The notes below the pieces were generated by a model. That model was not told where the DNA came from. It did not search any database and was given only the letters and a program-made list of their open reading frames with translations. Below are positions 29,710 through 42,400 of a DNA stretch of 64,000 bases, in pieces (within the stretch, counting starts at the first letter, position 1; each line of letters opens with the position of its first letter). Where the stretch lies: contig JAGTWJ010000001.1 in NCBI GenBank assembly GCA_020064725.1, positions 1,054,001-1,118,000 of the forward strand, read 5' to 3'. This DNA is from Drechslerella dactyloides. Taxonomy: Eukaryota > Ascomycota > Orbiliomycetes > Orbiliales > Orbiliaceae. The position numbers were made by a program, and so were the translations under genes.

Positions 29710-32700
29710 GGTCGATAAGGATGTTCACGTTTGCCTGTCTCGCGATCGAGCGTCTAATGTTCGAGGTAAATGTTTTTCCGTGCACTAGGGAGGAGATTCA
29801 AAGAGGTCCGGATTGAGAGGGGGTGGTCGATGCGGTGCGATGAGGTGAAATGAAAACGCTTAAATCACTTCTTTTCTTAGAATAAAGTTCTTAGAATAAT
29901 GTCGTAACATAGGGGACTACGGCAAAGCTCGACAGGCATACTAGTTACCCGTGTTGTTGGTTGCTGTATTGCGCTTGATGTTGCAAGCGGAAGGTTCTGG
30001 GAGACGCCTTGGACAGGAGAGTAGCCTTTACTATATATGGCCATAATTTCGGCCTCGTTGTCGATATATTTAATTTGAATCTTCCCGACTCGAGACTCCG
30101 AGAAGCCTTTTGATTACTTCAGTAGCTACAAGCACGAAATAATAACAGACTAGAATAATACCTTATGTACTTTATTCTTGGTCCATGACCGATAATAAGC
30201 CTGGGACATGAGCAGATACAGAGGCTTACTCACTGGAACACGTGCATTTACATGTATACGATCCTTTGTGACTAGCGCCATAACAGCACGCTCTCGAGTA
30301 CGCGCAACGTATGTAAAACTAAGTTCACAAAACTTACCTGAGTAATATTATAATTGGATCACAATATCAGCGCAAGCTAGGGTCTTGAGAATGTATGTAC
30401 GGCCCGGGCAGATATCAAATTAGTTTCCAGTCATCGATATAACATTTATTATTCTCGGATAAGCTCACCGACGCAAAATCAATACATGCGCACACTTAGT
30501 CTCAGAGATGGGAAATCTTTTCGATAGAGACATTAATTGGGTTGGACCCCTCCCACGCAATGCAATTGCCACTTGATAGACCCGGCAACTAAACTACATG
30601 TCAAGGTTGCACAACGAATCGAAATTTCTGTCACGCCAATCAATTGATCAATGTACGGCAACTTGTAGGCATGCAATGTAAGTTGCCGCTGCTCAGGAAG
30701 GCTCAAGGATGCTAGGAATAGCTGACGTCGACCAGAACCCTAATATAACATACTATATAACATAGAGACATACGTACACAGAAGCTTGCGTTCGCGTTAA
30801 TTCGGGAGAACACATATATTGACATCGAATATATCCGCATGCGTGAGGGATATCTCCCATAAAGGCAGCAGCGGAAAGTTAACGACAGAATGGAATTCTA
30901 ATAACGTGACAACTGAGATTAGTAGTGCGTAGTACAAGCCCAAAGCGCAATTGATCAATCAAAACATGATGTAGTGTCGCTTGATGTAGCGTCGGGTCAA
31001 GAGCACAAAATTTTACAGAGAAAATTCTTATAGTTAGAGCTAGTGTACTATCGGTCCCATGGCCCATCGAGCCATTGAAAGAAATTTCAGGCAGCTTATG
31101 CTGCTCAGTACGAGTTCCAGTACACGTACACAAGATCTGCATGCACGGGTAGCATGCATGCGATATCGCATCACGGCTCCTTCGGTTCGAATTCATAGCA
31201 ATACAGTTAATTTTGGTTTGAGTCTGGTGCTACAAACATAATGAACGGAGAAGCTTCAGCTGTACGAGATGCGCGATTAGGCAAGCTCAAGCACACCTGC
31301 GGTGTACCCTACCCGCACTAAATCAGGCGTGTTTATGCCAATACCGACACGACATAAAATATATAACCATAGAACCCTTGGTTCCCGAGACGAAAGGAGC
31401 TTGTGCGCAAGACGCACTCCCGTTTAGTCGTATGAGTACCTCCTCTGATCTTGGCCGATGCAAGGTCGCGAGAAATAGTAGTGCCAGGATCTCGACGGTT
31501 GCACTATAAATGAGGTTTGCGATCAAGATACAAATATTACCCAAACCATGCGTATGCGGGTGTCCTAGGATTCTCTCTGGAGATATGCGTCGCGACATAC
31601 AGCAGCGACTTAACGCTCCATCTTACGGCAATCAAGGGATGCAGGTGAAAGAGAACATTAGTTACAACAATACAACAGTGGACATGCATGCATAGATTCT
31701 TGAGTAGTTCACACTGCAGTATGCATGGTTCGCCATATATACTTAGGTAAGTATATATGTACCACACGTACACAGTTACGCAAGATGCAAGCACGTTGCC
31801 TTCGAAGCTGCAACTTCCCAATCGGAACTAAACGGTCCAAGGTAATGTAGTCGTGGCAGGGATTTCTAAAGCTAACCACTGTACGCGTACTAGCATGCTA
31901 CCAGACGGCTCGGTTGACGGAATCTTTGGGTGGATTAACCCTGCATCTGAACAGCCTATACCTTTGCTGAGGTTTCGTCTTGCACCTGCTTGCACCATCA
32001 GCCATCTTCAATGAAGGTACATATACACGTATGTACGGGCATCAGTTAAATAAAGCAGCGTTGATATGTGAGATAAAGATGTACATCTGGGGAACCTCCG
32101 AATCATATAGGCTCAAAACACGATATCGATGTGAACTGCGAGGTCAGGGGTATCGTTTTTGGAGCTCCGAATTGGAATGCGGCGTCTTCCGCAGACGCAA
32201 AAATATATTAACGGCACACTACCCAGCCGTCACGGATGGAGGCTTTCCATCTGCATATGCAATGCGACAAAAAGCCGTCACAGCGAAATACGTGTACGGT
32301 CCACCACCCCTTGACACGCCGCCTGAAATATGGTTTTTGGCTAACTTCAAAGCCAGCTTTCGTTCCTCGGCCGCATTGAGCAGGTCCCAGTAGCCCGTTT
32401 AGATGTTTCTTCTGTTGAAGCCTTCTCTGAGCTTGCGCTGTTGCCGGGGGCAATCCAACCTCAGTCTTGGAGGTGAAACGTCCAAGCCTGCCTTTCAAGG
32501 TCAGCTCATAACAACGTTTGCTCTTCATAGAATGCCGAGTTGATCTCATCTGGCTGGTAGCTCTTGATTCATTGCAACTCTCGCATCTTCATCACTCTAT
32601 TGCAACTCCAGACATCACTCTTGTGGGACTTGAACATCACAAGATGACCATGGAGATAAGGCACGGTCTCTTCGATTGCTAAGCCCCGCTAGCCATATCG

Positions 32701-35090
32701 CTTTTCAGGATCCTAGGATGGTAAGCAAATCCGCTCCTCTGTCCTCGAACATTGTTCCAGCGGACTTTACGCCTTTTACAGGGGGTACATATCTCCATCA
32801 GCCGGCGTCTGTCATAGCTAGTGAACTTCAGCTGCAGTCAGTCGGATTCCCATATAAGGCCGTACGCGCAACCTGGCAGCTGAATGGCATCGTGGACTAA
32901 AACACCCACCAGCTAGCCAGCGGACAGCCTCTATAGAGTACTTCCCCAGAGCTTCTTGAAGGCTTGTTTGTGGCACATCTTCCCCAAGCCGTACAACCGG
33001 CAAGCATTCGGGAGATTATTGGCTTACAAGACTTCTCATTTCCTCAATCTGCAGGACCGTGCCGAGGAGACCAGCTACTTGCTGGCTGCGTACGCCCGAC
33101 CGACAAAGAGGACTACGAATCCCGAGACCCCCTGAGCTGTCGTGTTTGGGGTCCACCGCCTGCGTGGGAGAGTACATCCGCAGCAGGTACCCTATCGCAG
33201 TATCAGGTGCCATCGGTACCCGGTCAGCTTCAACTTTCCGCTAGATCGTACCGTCGGAGATCATTGACCGATTTTGTAACCAAGGTATTGATTGAACTTT
33301 TGCTTGTTAGCGCCAGTCGTTCTTCGTCCTGTAGGATCCGCCTTCATTGCACACATATGCTGCTCCGCTGATGTTTGCCTCCATCGCATTCAGCTTTGAT
33401 ATGCGCGCCACCACAGCTATACCTGCTTCTTACTTCTGAGCATTTCAAAGTTCCAATGTTATATATATGTAGCCTCTTGAATCCTATAAGCTCGTATCTT
33501 CCAGCAGCGTCAGCTCACTCGGTTGCTATTATCATTTTTGTTTTTTTTTCGTAGGGGTATCGCGTTCGCCGTGTGGGTACTTTACCTTTGGTCATAGTAC
33601 TAATCGTTCTCAATGCGTTATTTAGCGCCGGTCAAAGTCTGTCTACAATAACAGCCAGGCTTCGAGTAGCCTCAACCAGTGCCTGTTGCTTGGGTGGCTT
33701 TTTGTCATTTTGCACGGGTTTTTGTCCGAGCTTCTGGTGGTCTGAATATGGATTTCGGACCCCGACCTGCGAGCTGGACACTGAACACAGGACCATTTCA
33801 CATAGCTTGACTGCTCTCTGGGTAGCTGTATAGCATTTTCAAGGGGCCTGATTGCTATTGTCCCATATTAGCCTTCGTCTGGAGATCTTCGCTCCCAGGC
33901 AAGCCTTCGTTCAAGTTTTTCCTTTGAAGACAAGCCAGGTCAGGGACCAGATTTAACTCTCGAATATTCCAGAGATACTAACTTGGCACTTTAACTTAGC
34001 CTTTACACGACCACGTATTATTGCAGGACTCGGGTCCGGGTTCGCAGAGACCGTTTCGCCAACCTGGATATCTATCTCATATGCTCATTCGCGCTCGCTG
34101 TTGTGGTGTGTTGCTGATGGTGTGGCTTGTTAGCATATCCGAATCCAGCTAGCTACCGATCGCATATCTTATCGGTGTGGGGCAAATTTTAAACGGCGGC
34201 ATCATCCTTCCCTTCCCCTCTTCTGAAGAGACAAAAAAATTAATAGTCCTCAAGCAGCAGGATAGAGAGGGAAAAAAGAAAGAACAGGAGGAAGAGCAAG
34301 AAACTGGAGAGTGTGCGTTTGATTTCGGTACGAACTGCTTGTTGCCGGAATTTCGCCCACAGCCTTGCTCGCGGCGCGGCGGTGGCACGGTCTGCTGCTC
34401 ACCTGGCCTGCAGAGGATTCACATGTGCACTCTGTGACAGCGCTGGCAGCTCAAGCGTGGAATATATACTCTCCTATAACCTCCAGAGCAGTCGTCGAGG
34501 GGAGCAGGTTGGCAAGCGTGAAGCTTGTGGTGTCGCGCTTGAGGCTTCAAAGCTTGTCCGGAATACCTCTTAGCGGGCCCTACAAACCCTTACACCTACA
34601 TCTCACTACCTGTTCCTCACCGCATACATACCCACCTCACTCGGACATCTGCACTGAACTCCCTCTGACCTCAAGCCCACCTCGATAATCCTCCCCATCA
34701 CCCTATTGTACCGTCTCAGCGCCTTTTCTCTGTTGTAGCTCCTCCCAACGAGCCGATCCTTCGTCTGCATTTCCCTTTGCCGGCTTGGGCTGGGGACCCA
34801 GCCACAAACCCGTACAGCCGTCCTTTCGCAGACCAACTAACAGAGCCCTCACATTCCACAAACGTCGAGCTCCGCGGCCTGCAGCTAGCTCCCAACACCA
34901 AAGCAAGGGCCGCCGGCTATCTTGCCTGGACAGAAGATTTTCTTCGCGGATTTGTTACTGCCGCAGCTACAGCTGCTAGCTCTCCGGTCACCGTTGCCAA
35001 CGCTGGCTGCACGGCTTAACGTCCTTTTCGATCTCACACGCCGCACCCCACTTCCGGTGACGTATCGACTGTCCCACTTCGCCGAACAAG
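29710..35090. other. 5.4 kb gene desert upstream of KAP104
   Basis: No protein gene is supportable. The left half (about 29.9-32.2 kb) is AT-rich with many TA steps and short palindromes, including hairpin arms GGCAACTT/AAGTTGCC (30657-30664 and 30680-30687) and a 26-bp palindrome at 31734-31759. The right end (about 34.57-35.09 kb) is pyrimidine-rich and probably contains the KAP104 promoter and leader. Decayed transposon DNA is possible, but no reverse transcriptase, transposase or terminal repeats were recognised. Confidence 0.55.
31734..31759. repeat. 26-bp palindrome
   Basis: Arms CATATATACTTA and TAAGTATATATG are exact reverse complements around GG. Seen directly; function unknown. Confidence 0.6.
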
Positions 35091-38000
35091 ATGCAGTGGC
35101 AACCTCAGGAAGAGTCGCTGAGGCAACTCGCGGGTTTCCTCAATGACTCGGTGGGAGCAGACCCAGATAGAAGAAAAAGAGCTGGAGAGGTACGAAAAAC
35201 ATCATTACATATCACTGCCACCTTGTTCCCAAATGGATTCCTTTTTTTCTTGCTGGAGAACATCGGCCAGAATTATCACGGACACTGTTATCTAACGGAA
35301 ACTGCCTCTATTGGCCCATACTTTAATATATCTAGATGCTCCAGCAGGTGAAAGGCTCGCCAGACATCTGCAACTACCTCTGCTACATCCTTGTTACTTC
35401 GACCCCGCCTGCCGGCTGCCTCCCCGGCCAATACATCACCATTCGTTCATCCGCCGCGATTCTTCTCAAGAATCATCTCAAAGAATCATGGGCCAAGTTG
35501 TCACCCGACGCACAGAACTACATTAAGCATGCCATCATCCAAGGGCTTACCGATGAAAATGCTCAAGTGCGCTCCCTCACCGGTTCCCTCATTGCGGAGG
35601 TCCTCCGATACGCAGGCTTGATGCAATGGCCGGACATCTTGGCTTCGCTGATAGGATTGGTCGATGGCCATGATAGCAGCGGGAAGCCCGTCTCAACGGG
35701 AGCCCAGGAAGGCGCCATGGGCTGTTTAGCCAAGATATGTGAGGACAACAAGAAGAGCCTGGATGCTAATTACAACGGAGAGCGGCCACTCAACTTTTTG
35801 ATCCCAAAATTGCTCTCCTTCACCTCGAGCCCCTCGGACAAGATCAGGGCCTATGCTCTTGGATCCATCAACGTTTTCGTTTCCAGCAAACCAGCTGCCA
35901 TCATAGACAACATCGATACGGTTCTGAACACGCTCACTCAGTTGTCGCAAGACCCGTCAGACGAGGTTCGTCGCAACGTTTGCCGTTCCCTCGTCCAATT
36001 CGTTGAAGTTCGACCAGACAAGATTCGGCCCAGCCTGCCTGCCATTATCGACTACATGCTTGAACAGCAACACAAGGATGACGAACAACTAGCAATCGAA
36101 GCCGCTGAGTTTTGGCTCTCTATCGCGGAACATGACTCTCTTCAAAAAGACATCGGACCATATCTTCCGAGAATCATCCCAACGCTGCTCGATAGTATGG
36201 TATACAGCGAAGAAGATATGATGAGGCTCGGTGGACAAGGCGATGATGCCGATGTTGAAGATAAAGCAGAGGACATCCAACCCGTCTTCGCAAAGAGCAA
36301 ATCTCGTATGGCAAACGGCGAAAACGCGGCTGAAGGAGCAGAGAGCTCGAATGCTCAAGTCCAAATGGGAGACGATGATCTGAGCGAAGGCGAGATCGAT
36401 GATGATGAGTTCTTTGCGAGTCTGAGCCCAGAAGACAACTGGAACCTTCGTAAATGCTCCGCAGCAGCTCTTGATGTCCTTGCCAACGTCTACCATGACA
36501 CCATTTTCCAAATTATCCTCCCGCATCTCGAGAAGAACATTGGCCACACTGAGTGGCAGTTTCGAGAAGTGGCTGTTCTAGCATTGGGCGCTGTCGCAGA
36601 AGGTTGTTGGGATACTGTCACACCCCATCTGCCGAAGCTGATCCCATATCTGCTGAGCCTTCTCAACGACTCGGAGCCGCTAGTCCGTCAAATCACATGT
36701 TGGACCCTATCCCGATACTCTCGTTGGGCTGGACTCTCGCAAGATCCCGCAATTCGTCAAGGCTACTTCGAGCCGATGATGGACGGTCTCCTTAAGAAGA
36801 TGCTGGATGGAAACAAGAAGGTTCAGGAGGCAGGAGCGTCGGCATTCGCCTATCTAGAAGAGCAAGCCGGGCGGGAAGTGACTCCATACCTAGAACCGAT
36901 CCTTCGCCAGTTCATGACGGCATTCCAGAGATACAAGGATAGGAACATGTATATTCTATACGACTGCATCCAAACACTGGCAGAGCATGTCGGTCACGCT
37001 ATCGCCCAACGTCCGGCAGTTGACATGCTCATGCCGGCGTTAATCGGCAGATATCGAAGGGTTGGAGATGAAAATCGTGAATTGTTCCCGCTCCTCGAGG
37101 TATGCGACCTATTTGACTGATTCATATCTATTCGCTCTTGTGCTGACATTCGATTTAGTGTCTCAGTTTCGTTGCTCAAGCCATGGGCACGGACTTCCAA
37201 CCCTACGCCGGTCCAATCTTCTTCAGATGCCTCCACCTGATCCACCGCAACCTGGAGCAGTCCGTTCAATACGCGCAAAATCCGGACCTCGAAGAGCCCA
37301 ATAAGGACTATCTGATAACGGGACTGGACCTGTTGAGTGCCATCATTCAGGCCCTCCAGGCTCAATCCTTGGAATTGGTCGCCTCTGCTCGCCCTGGGTT
37401 TTTCCAGATGCTCGGAATTTGTCTTAGGGATCCAAATAACGAGGTCAAGCAGTCAGCGTATGCCCTGCTCGGCGACTGCGCAATCTACGTTTTCGGCGAG
37501 CTGGACCCATTCATCCCCCAGATCATGGGCATCTTGATCGAGGAGCTCGACTTGTCCAAGATCAGCGAGGAGGATGAGATGGAGACCGCCTATAGTGTAA
37601 TTAACAATGCGTGCTGGTCATGTGGAGAAATCTCCTTGCAAAAGGCGCGACACCCAGGTTCCGGCATGACGCCGTATGTTGAAAGGCTCTTCACTCGTCT
37701 CCTTGCTGTCGTCCAAACTCCCGACATCCCTGCTAGCCTCACGGAGAATGCAGCCATCGCCCTCGGTCGCCTCGGTCTTGGGTGTTATGACGAGCTTGCC
37801 CCTCACCTAGCCACTTTCGCTGAACCTTTCCTGCACACCCTAGCTCGAGTCCAGGAGACCGATGAGAAGGATACTGCTTTCCGTGGTTTCTCCCTCATCA
37901 TCAATAGCAACCCACAGGCCATGGACGATTGTGTAGATCTGCTTTTCTCCAGTATCGCCAAATATAACAATCCAACTTCCCATCTGCAGGAACTCTTTCA

Positions 38001-38145
38001 AAAGGTGGGTGTTAAGCAGATACCTCCGATTAGACCACGAATGCTAACCAAAATGTAGCTTATCGATAAATTCAAGTGGCATAGCGGTTTAAGTTCACTG
38101 CCGACTAAGGAGCAAGAGAAGCTACGCGCTACCTACCGGCTCTAG
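35091..38145 (+). CDS. KAP104: Transportin / importin beta-2 (Kap104)
   Basis: Exons 35091-35189, 35336-37099, 37159-38004 and 38059-38145 give 931 residues, the normal transportin size. The start MQWQPQEESLRQLAGFLNDS and the stretch YITIRSSAAILLKNHLKESW are diagnostic for Kap104. The protein is a superhelix of about 20 HEAT repeats. The acidic loop of repeat 8 is clear at about residues 330-385 (many Asp/Glu, including GDDDLSEGEIDDDEFF); in the family this loop displaces cargo when RanGTP binds. It imports PY-NLS cargo such as hnRNP-type mRNA-binding proteins through the nuclear pore. Introns are 146, 59 and 54 bp. The last exon encodes LIDKFKWHSGL through ATYRL; reading through its intron would replace this with an unrelated tail. 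A long pyrimidine-rich leader precedes the ATG. Confidence 0.95.
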
Positions 38146-39481
38146 GACACCGATAACAATGCGACGCAGCCCTCGACCTCCCTAGCGCCCAGCTCGGATA
38201 ACATCACGTCAACCCACGGACCTCTATCCAACTACGCCTACGAGTAGGTCTTTCTTTCGTCTCTAGGTGTCTTCCCACTGGATGCTCAACGCACTGTCGA
38301 TCACGAATTTTACTATGACCAACGAATGATCACGTCACCTTATACGACCACCACAATCCACCCCTCCGGAACGGATTAGCAGCATTTCTTTCTAGTTATA
38401 CACGTGTTGTACGATAAAAAGTCCTGAAGAAAAAGATAACGGCATAGCGATAGGACGAGGAAAATTAATTTTTTATACTGGTGAAGCTTGGGATTTTTTT
38501 ACTCGGCAACAGCAAGATACTCCCTCCTGCTTTTTTTTGGCTTTTTACTTGTCGATTCTTCACTTTGTCTCTTTTTATTTGTTTCTTCTTACTCAATCTT
38601 CTATCACGTTCATATGAACGTTGTCCTTTTCATCTGGATTATCCTCGGACTTCCGTTCAGGACCCATTCTTGAACGGCGGCTTCCATACGCAATCGCTTC
38701 CCCTTCCCCACTCACGTTCCCCTTACGCACTATTCTTCACTGAAGCCCCCTTTTATGCTTTGTCTTCACTTTGTTTACAATAGACGGGGAAAAATTAACG
38801 CGCATGATACCGTCACCTGATGATTCTATGAGGCTGTCTCTTAACTCTTTTCCTCATCCGTTGATCCGCCGATGTCCTTTTTTTGTGATTATTACTCGTA
38901 CTATTCCTTTCTCCTGGTCTCAACCTTTCTGTAAGTAGCACTACCCTTCTATCGGACTTCTTCTTTCCATTCTTAGCTAGGATCAATTCTCAATCGCTAT
39001 CGGCTGGGTCGACAGATGCATCATCATATGCATCATCGGTCGGTTCATGCCCTACCTTTTGGATTTGAGATTGATCGTTTCTCTTTCTTATATATTTGGG
39101 TTTGATATTACGAATGAGGATTAACCAGTGGGTCTCAGCATTAGAAGTTTGATATATGATAATTCCACCCGCTGTAGGCATATAGAAGTTTGTGTGCAGA
39201 ATGCTAGCAGTTGATATGGCTAGTGGATCAGCCCCCTACCGACAGAATTCAGAGAATCAATCAATTAGTCCCAAGTCTAATCGACGCGTGGCTACGCAGT
39301 GCTGGCTATACATGATAAACAATGAGGTACTCAAAACATGTCCATGCTTAACTAGACTATAGCTTCGAAGATGAACTTTTATCTCTAAATCTACCGAACT
39401 CTATGGTGGTAATATGATATTATATAATACAAAACGTTATAAATTATACACCCATCCATATTCGTACACCCGTTCCATCGC
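38146..39481. other. Convergent spacer, KAP104 / UTP10
   Basis: About 1.3 kb between converging stops, with T-rich tracts near 38470-38600 that may be 3' untranslated sequence. No gene seen. Confidence 0.55.
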
Positions 39482-42400
39482 CTACATCAACAAACTCTCC
39501 AGCTTCTCCCCGTAATACTCCTCGATCTTAACAATCAGGCGTTGTACTGCGGCTTCAACTCTCTCATCATCATCCTCCATGGCCTCTGCGATTACCGGCA
39601 TCGTCTCCGGTAACAGCGCGATCCATTCCTCTTTGTGTCGCTCGTACAGCTCCATCATAGCCTGCACCGCCGCCAATCGTACCGCCGCACGCTCGTGCCG
39701 CATATACGTTATCACAGCGCTGTTGATGGCTTTGTCGTAGTCGTCGGTATGTGCGGTTGCCGATAGCTCGCCGATGGCATGGACAACCAGGCTCATCATG
39801 TTGTCGCTGCTGCTGTTGTCGTCTTCGGTGGCGCCGGCAACAGCAGAGGTATTGCCGTCCGCGGCGAGTTCGAGCTGCGATAGCAACGCCGGCCGGATAA
39901 CGTTGAACCGCGTCGGATTCGACCAGAATTCTTCTTGATCAGCGGCAAAGCTCTTCACAAGCGAATTGATCACTAGGTTGTACACTGTCTCCCCTTCACC
40001 AATGACGCTGCCGGCCTCCCTCGCGGTGTTCAGCACGCGGACTGCATCGTCAAGCACCAGCGCGTAGTAACCCGTGACGATGGACCCTAACCGCTCCAGG
40101 AACGCGTTCAGGAAGCCATAGAACGTGCGTTGGCGGCGGAGTCGCTGTCCGCTGTCCGCCTGTCCGGCAATCTTGACGAGGCGGGCAAAGAAAGGTCGGA
40201 AGACCTTGTCGTTCATCTTGAACACGAGCTGCAGCAATGCCGCAAACATCATCTCCTCCACCTGGTCGAGCTCTTCATCTTCCTCTTCACCTTCAGAAGA
40301 GGACAGATTCAGATTGCGAAGGTCGAACGCTTGCAGGAAAATTCTGAAGAGGCCGTCCCGCACCGCGGCGACATCCGCCTTCGGGACAGCCTTAACGGCC
40401 CCAGTCAGTATCATAAACACCAACTTCAACCCTGCCACGCCTGCGGCAACGGCATCTGTCCATGTGTTCACAACAGCCTTGACGACAGCCTTCGTTGGAA
40501 GCTTCCTCGCAACCGTCGCAAACACCTCCTCTCTCACAGTCGCTGCCATGTCGTCATCCTCTTCATCATCGTCCACCCTAGCAGCAGCGACATACGCCAC
40601 CTTGAGCATCCGCTCGAGATAACTCGGCATGAAATTTGGGATGGCCTTCACCAGCTCCTCCAGCAATGGCCAGACCGCGGCTACCAACATCCCCGCAGCA
40701 TCCCCGCCCTCCAGTATCTCCAACGAAGGCAACGCGATTCTCGGCAGCGCAGGAATAATCCTACCGCCCAGACACCGCACCGCGCTAACGAGGCAAAGCA
40801 CCGACAGCACTTTGACTCCCTCGTCATCGCAGCCAAATGCCGTAGGCCCAACGATCGTCTCAACTGCATCGGCGACGGCATCGGGCTTTTCGGTGCCATA
40901 CTTGTCTATGATGACCGTCACGCACGAGACTGTTTCTGCGCGGACGACAGCGGGAGTAGTGGCACTCTGCAGCAGCGTAGTAAGTCGCGGAAGGAACGCT
41001 AGCGCGGCGTCTTGAGAAGTTTTCTTTGTTTCCGAGGCGATGCGAGATTTGAATGTGCTGAGGATGCCGGCACGATATGGCGAGGAAGGGTCGTCAATAA
41101 GCTCGCTGGTGATGTCGACGAAAAGTGGGATGGGGAGCAGGTCCAGCAGAGCCTTGAGGCAGGATTCTGCAGCTGGAAATGACACACCCAGTTAGTTGAT
41201 ATGTATAGGCCAAGGTCAACAGGGGAAAGATATAGTTACCATCTGCAACCTCCCCACTGGTCTCTCCCACCACCAAGCATCGCTTCACGATTCCCACAAG
41301 CCCCTCCCTCAGCACCCCAATCTCTCCAGTGTTCCCCCCTCTCTGCGCTTCCGCCAGTACACCGCGCAACTTTCTCCCTTTCGCCAATACGCCACCCAGC
41401 ATTTCGAGTAAAGCTACAGCAACCTCCCGTCTCCGCGCCTCTGACATGCCCTTCTCTCGGAACAGCAGCGTCTCATCTTCTTCGTCCCCTGCCATTTTCA
41501 CACAAACATCTAGATAGCGCACAAACGCATCAACCTGTTCTGTAGCCGCGAACAGTCCAACGAATCCTTCGCAGAACTCGCGTACCATAGCTCCCAGCCG
41601 CTGCTGTCCACTGCCGTCCTCCACGCTCTTCTCGCCGAGAAGTAGCAGTAGAAGGTACAGGTAATCGTTGCCGGACACCGCTTGACTAAGGGACAAGTAC
41701 AGCTTGACCCGTCGGTGCGCTGGCACATGCTGGAAGGCCGCAACGAAGCTTCCCATGATGTCGGCCACCGCTGTATCGACGTTGATATTGCCTGCCACCA
41801 TAGACCCCGCGGATCCAGCAGCCTTCGTAGTAGATTTGGTAGACGCGGCAGCCTGCTTTTGTAAGGCGTTGAGCAACGGCGGTATAACACGATGCACCGT
41901 CTCCTCTACCACCCGCGCACTATACTCGTCGTCTTGACCAACCACGTTCGCGCCCATAAACGTGAATATCGGCATCACGCTGTACATCACCACCTCTCCT
42001 GCTACTTCCGCAAGTGCCGCCACCAAGCCAAGCGCCGCACGCTGTACTTGCGGGCTTGAGCTGCTCCGAACGCAGCTGACGACAAGATCCGCACGTACGC
42101 TGGTCGTGTCCAGTTTCGGTTGCTGCGCGGTACTGGTAGCACCGGTGATAGATTTGTAGCCGTCGACAATGGCAGTTAATGTGCTAAGTAGCACAAGCAC
42201 CATGTATTCCCCACCGACTGGCGCCGCCTCTGCATAAGCCAATGCTTTCGCCAGTACGCCAAACATAAGCGGGAGTAGTTCTGGGAACCTGCCGGGTTCA
42301 TCACCCTCCAGCAGCTCCAACACGACTGTCAGCGCCTTCATCTGCGCGGGTAGCCGTGCAGCACCCTCAGCCTCGCGACTAGTAGACGACCGTCGCCTAC

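Noticed and set aside
31180..31200. B-box-like GGTTCGAATTC
   Set aside because: No D arm, anticodon arm or acceptor pairing upstream.
40130..41002. 290-codon plus-strand frame opposite UTP10
   Set aside because: Lies wholly inside a secure UTP10 exon on the other strand; a mirror frame.
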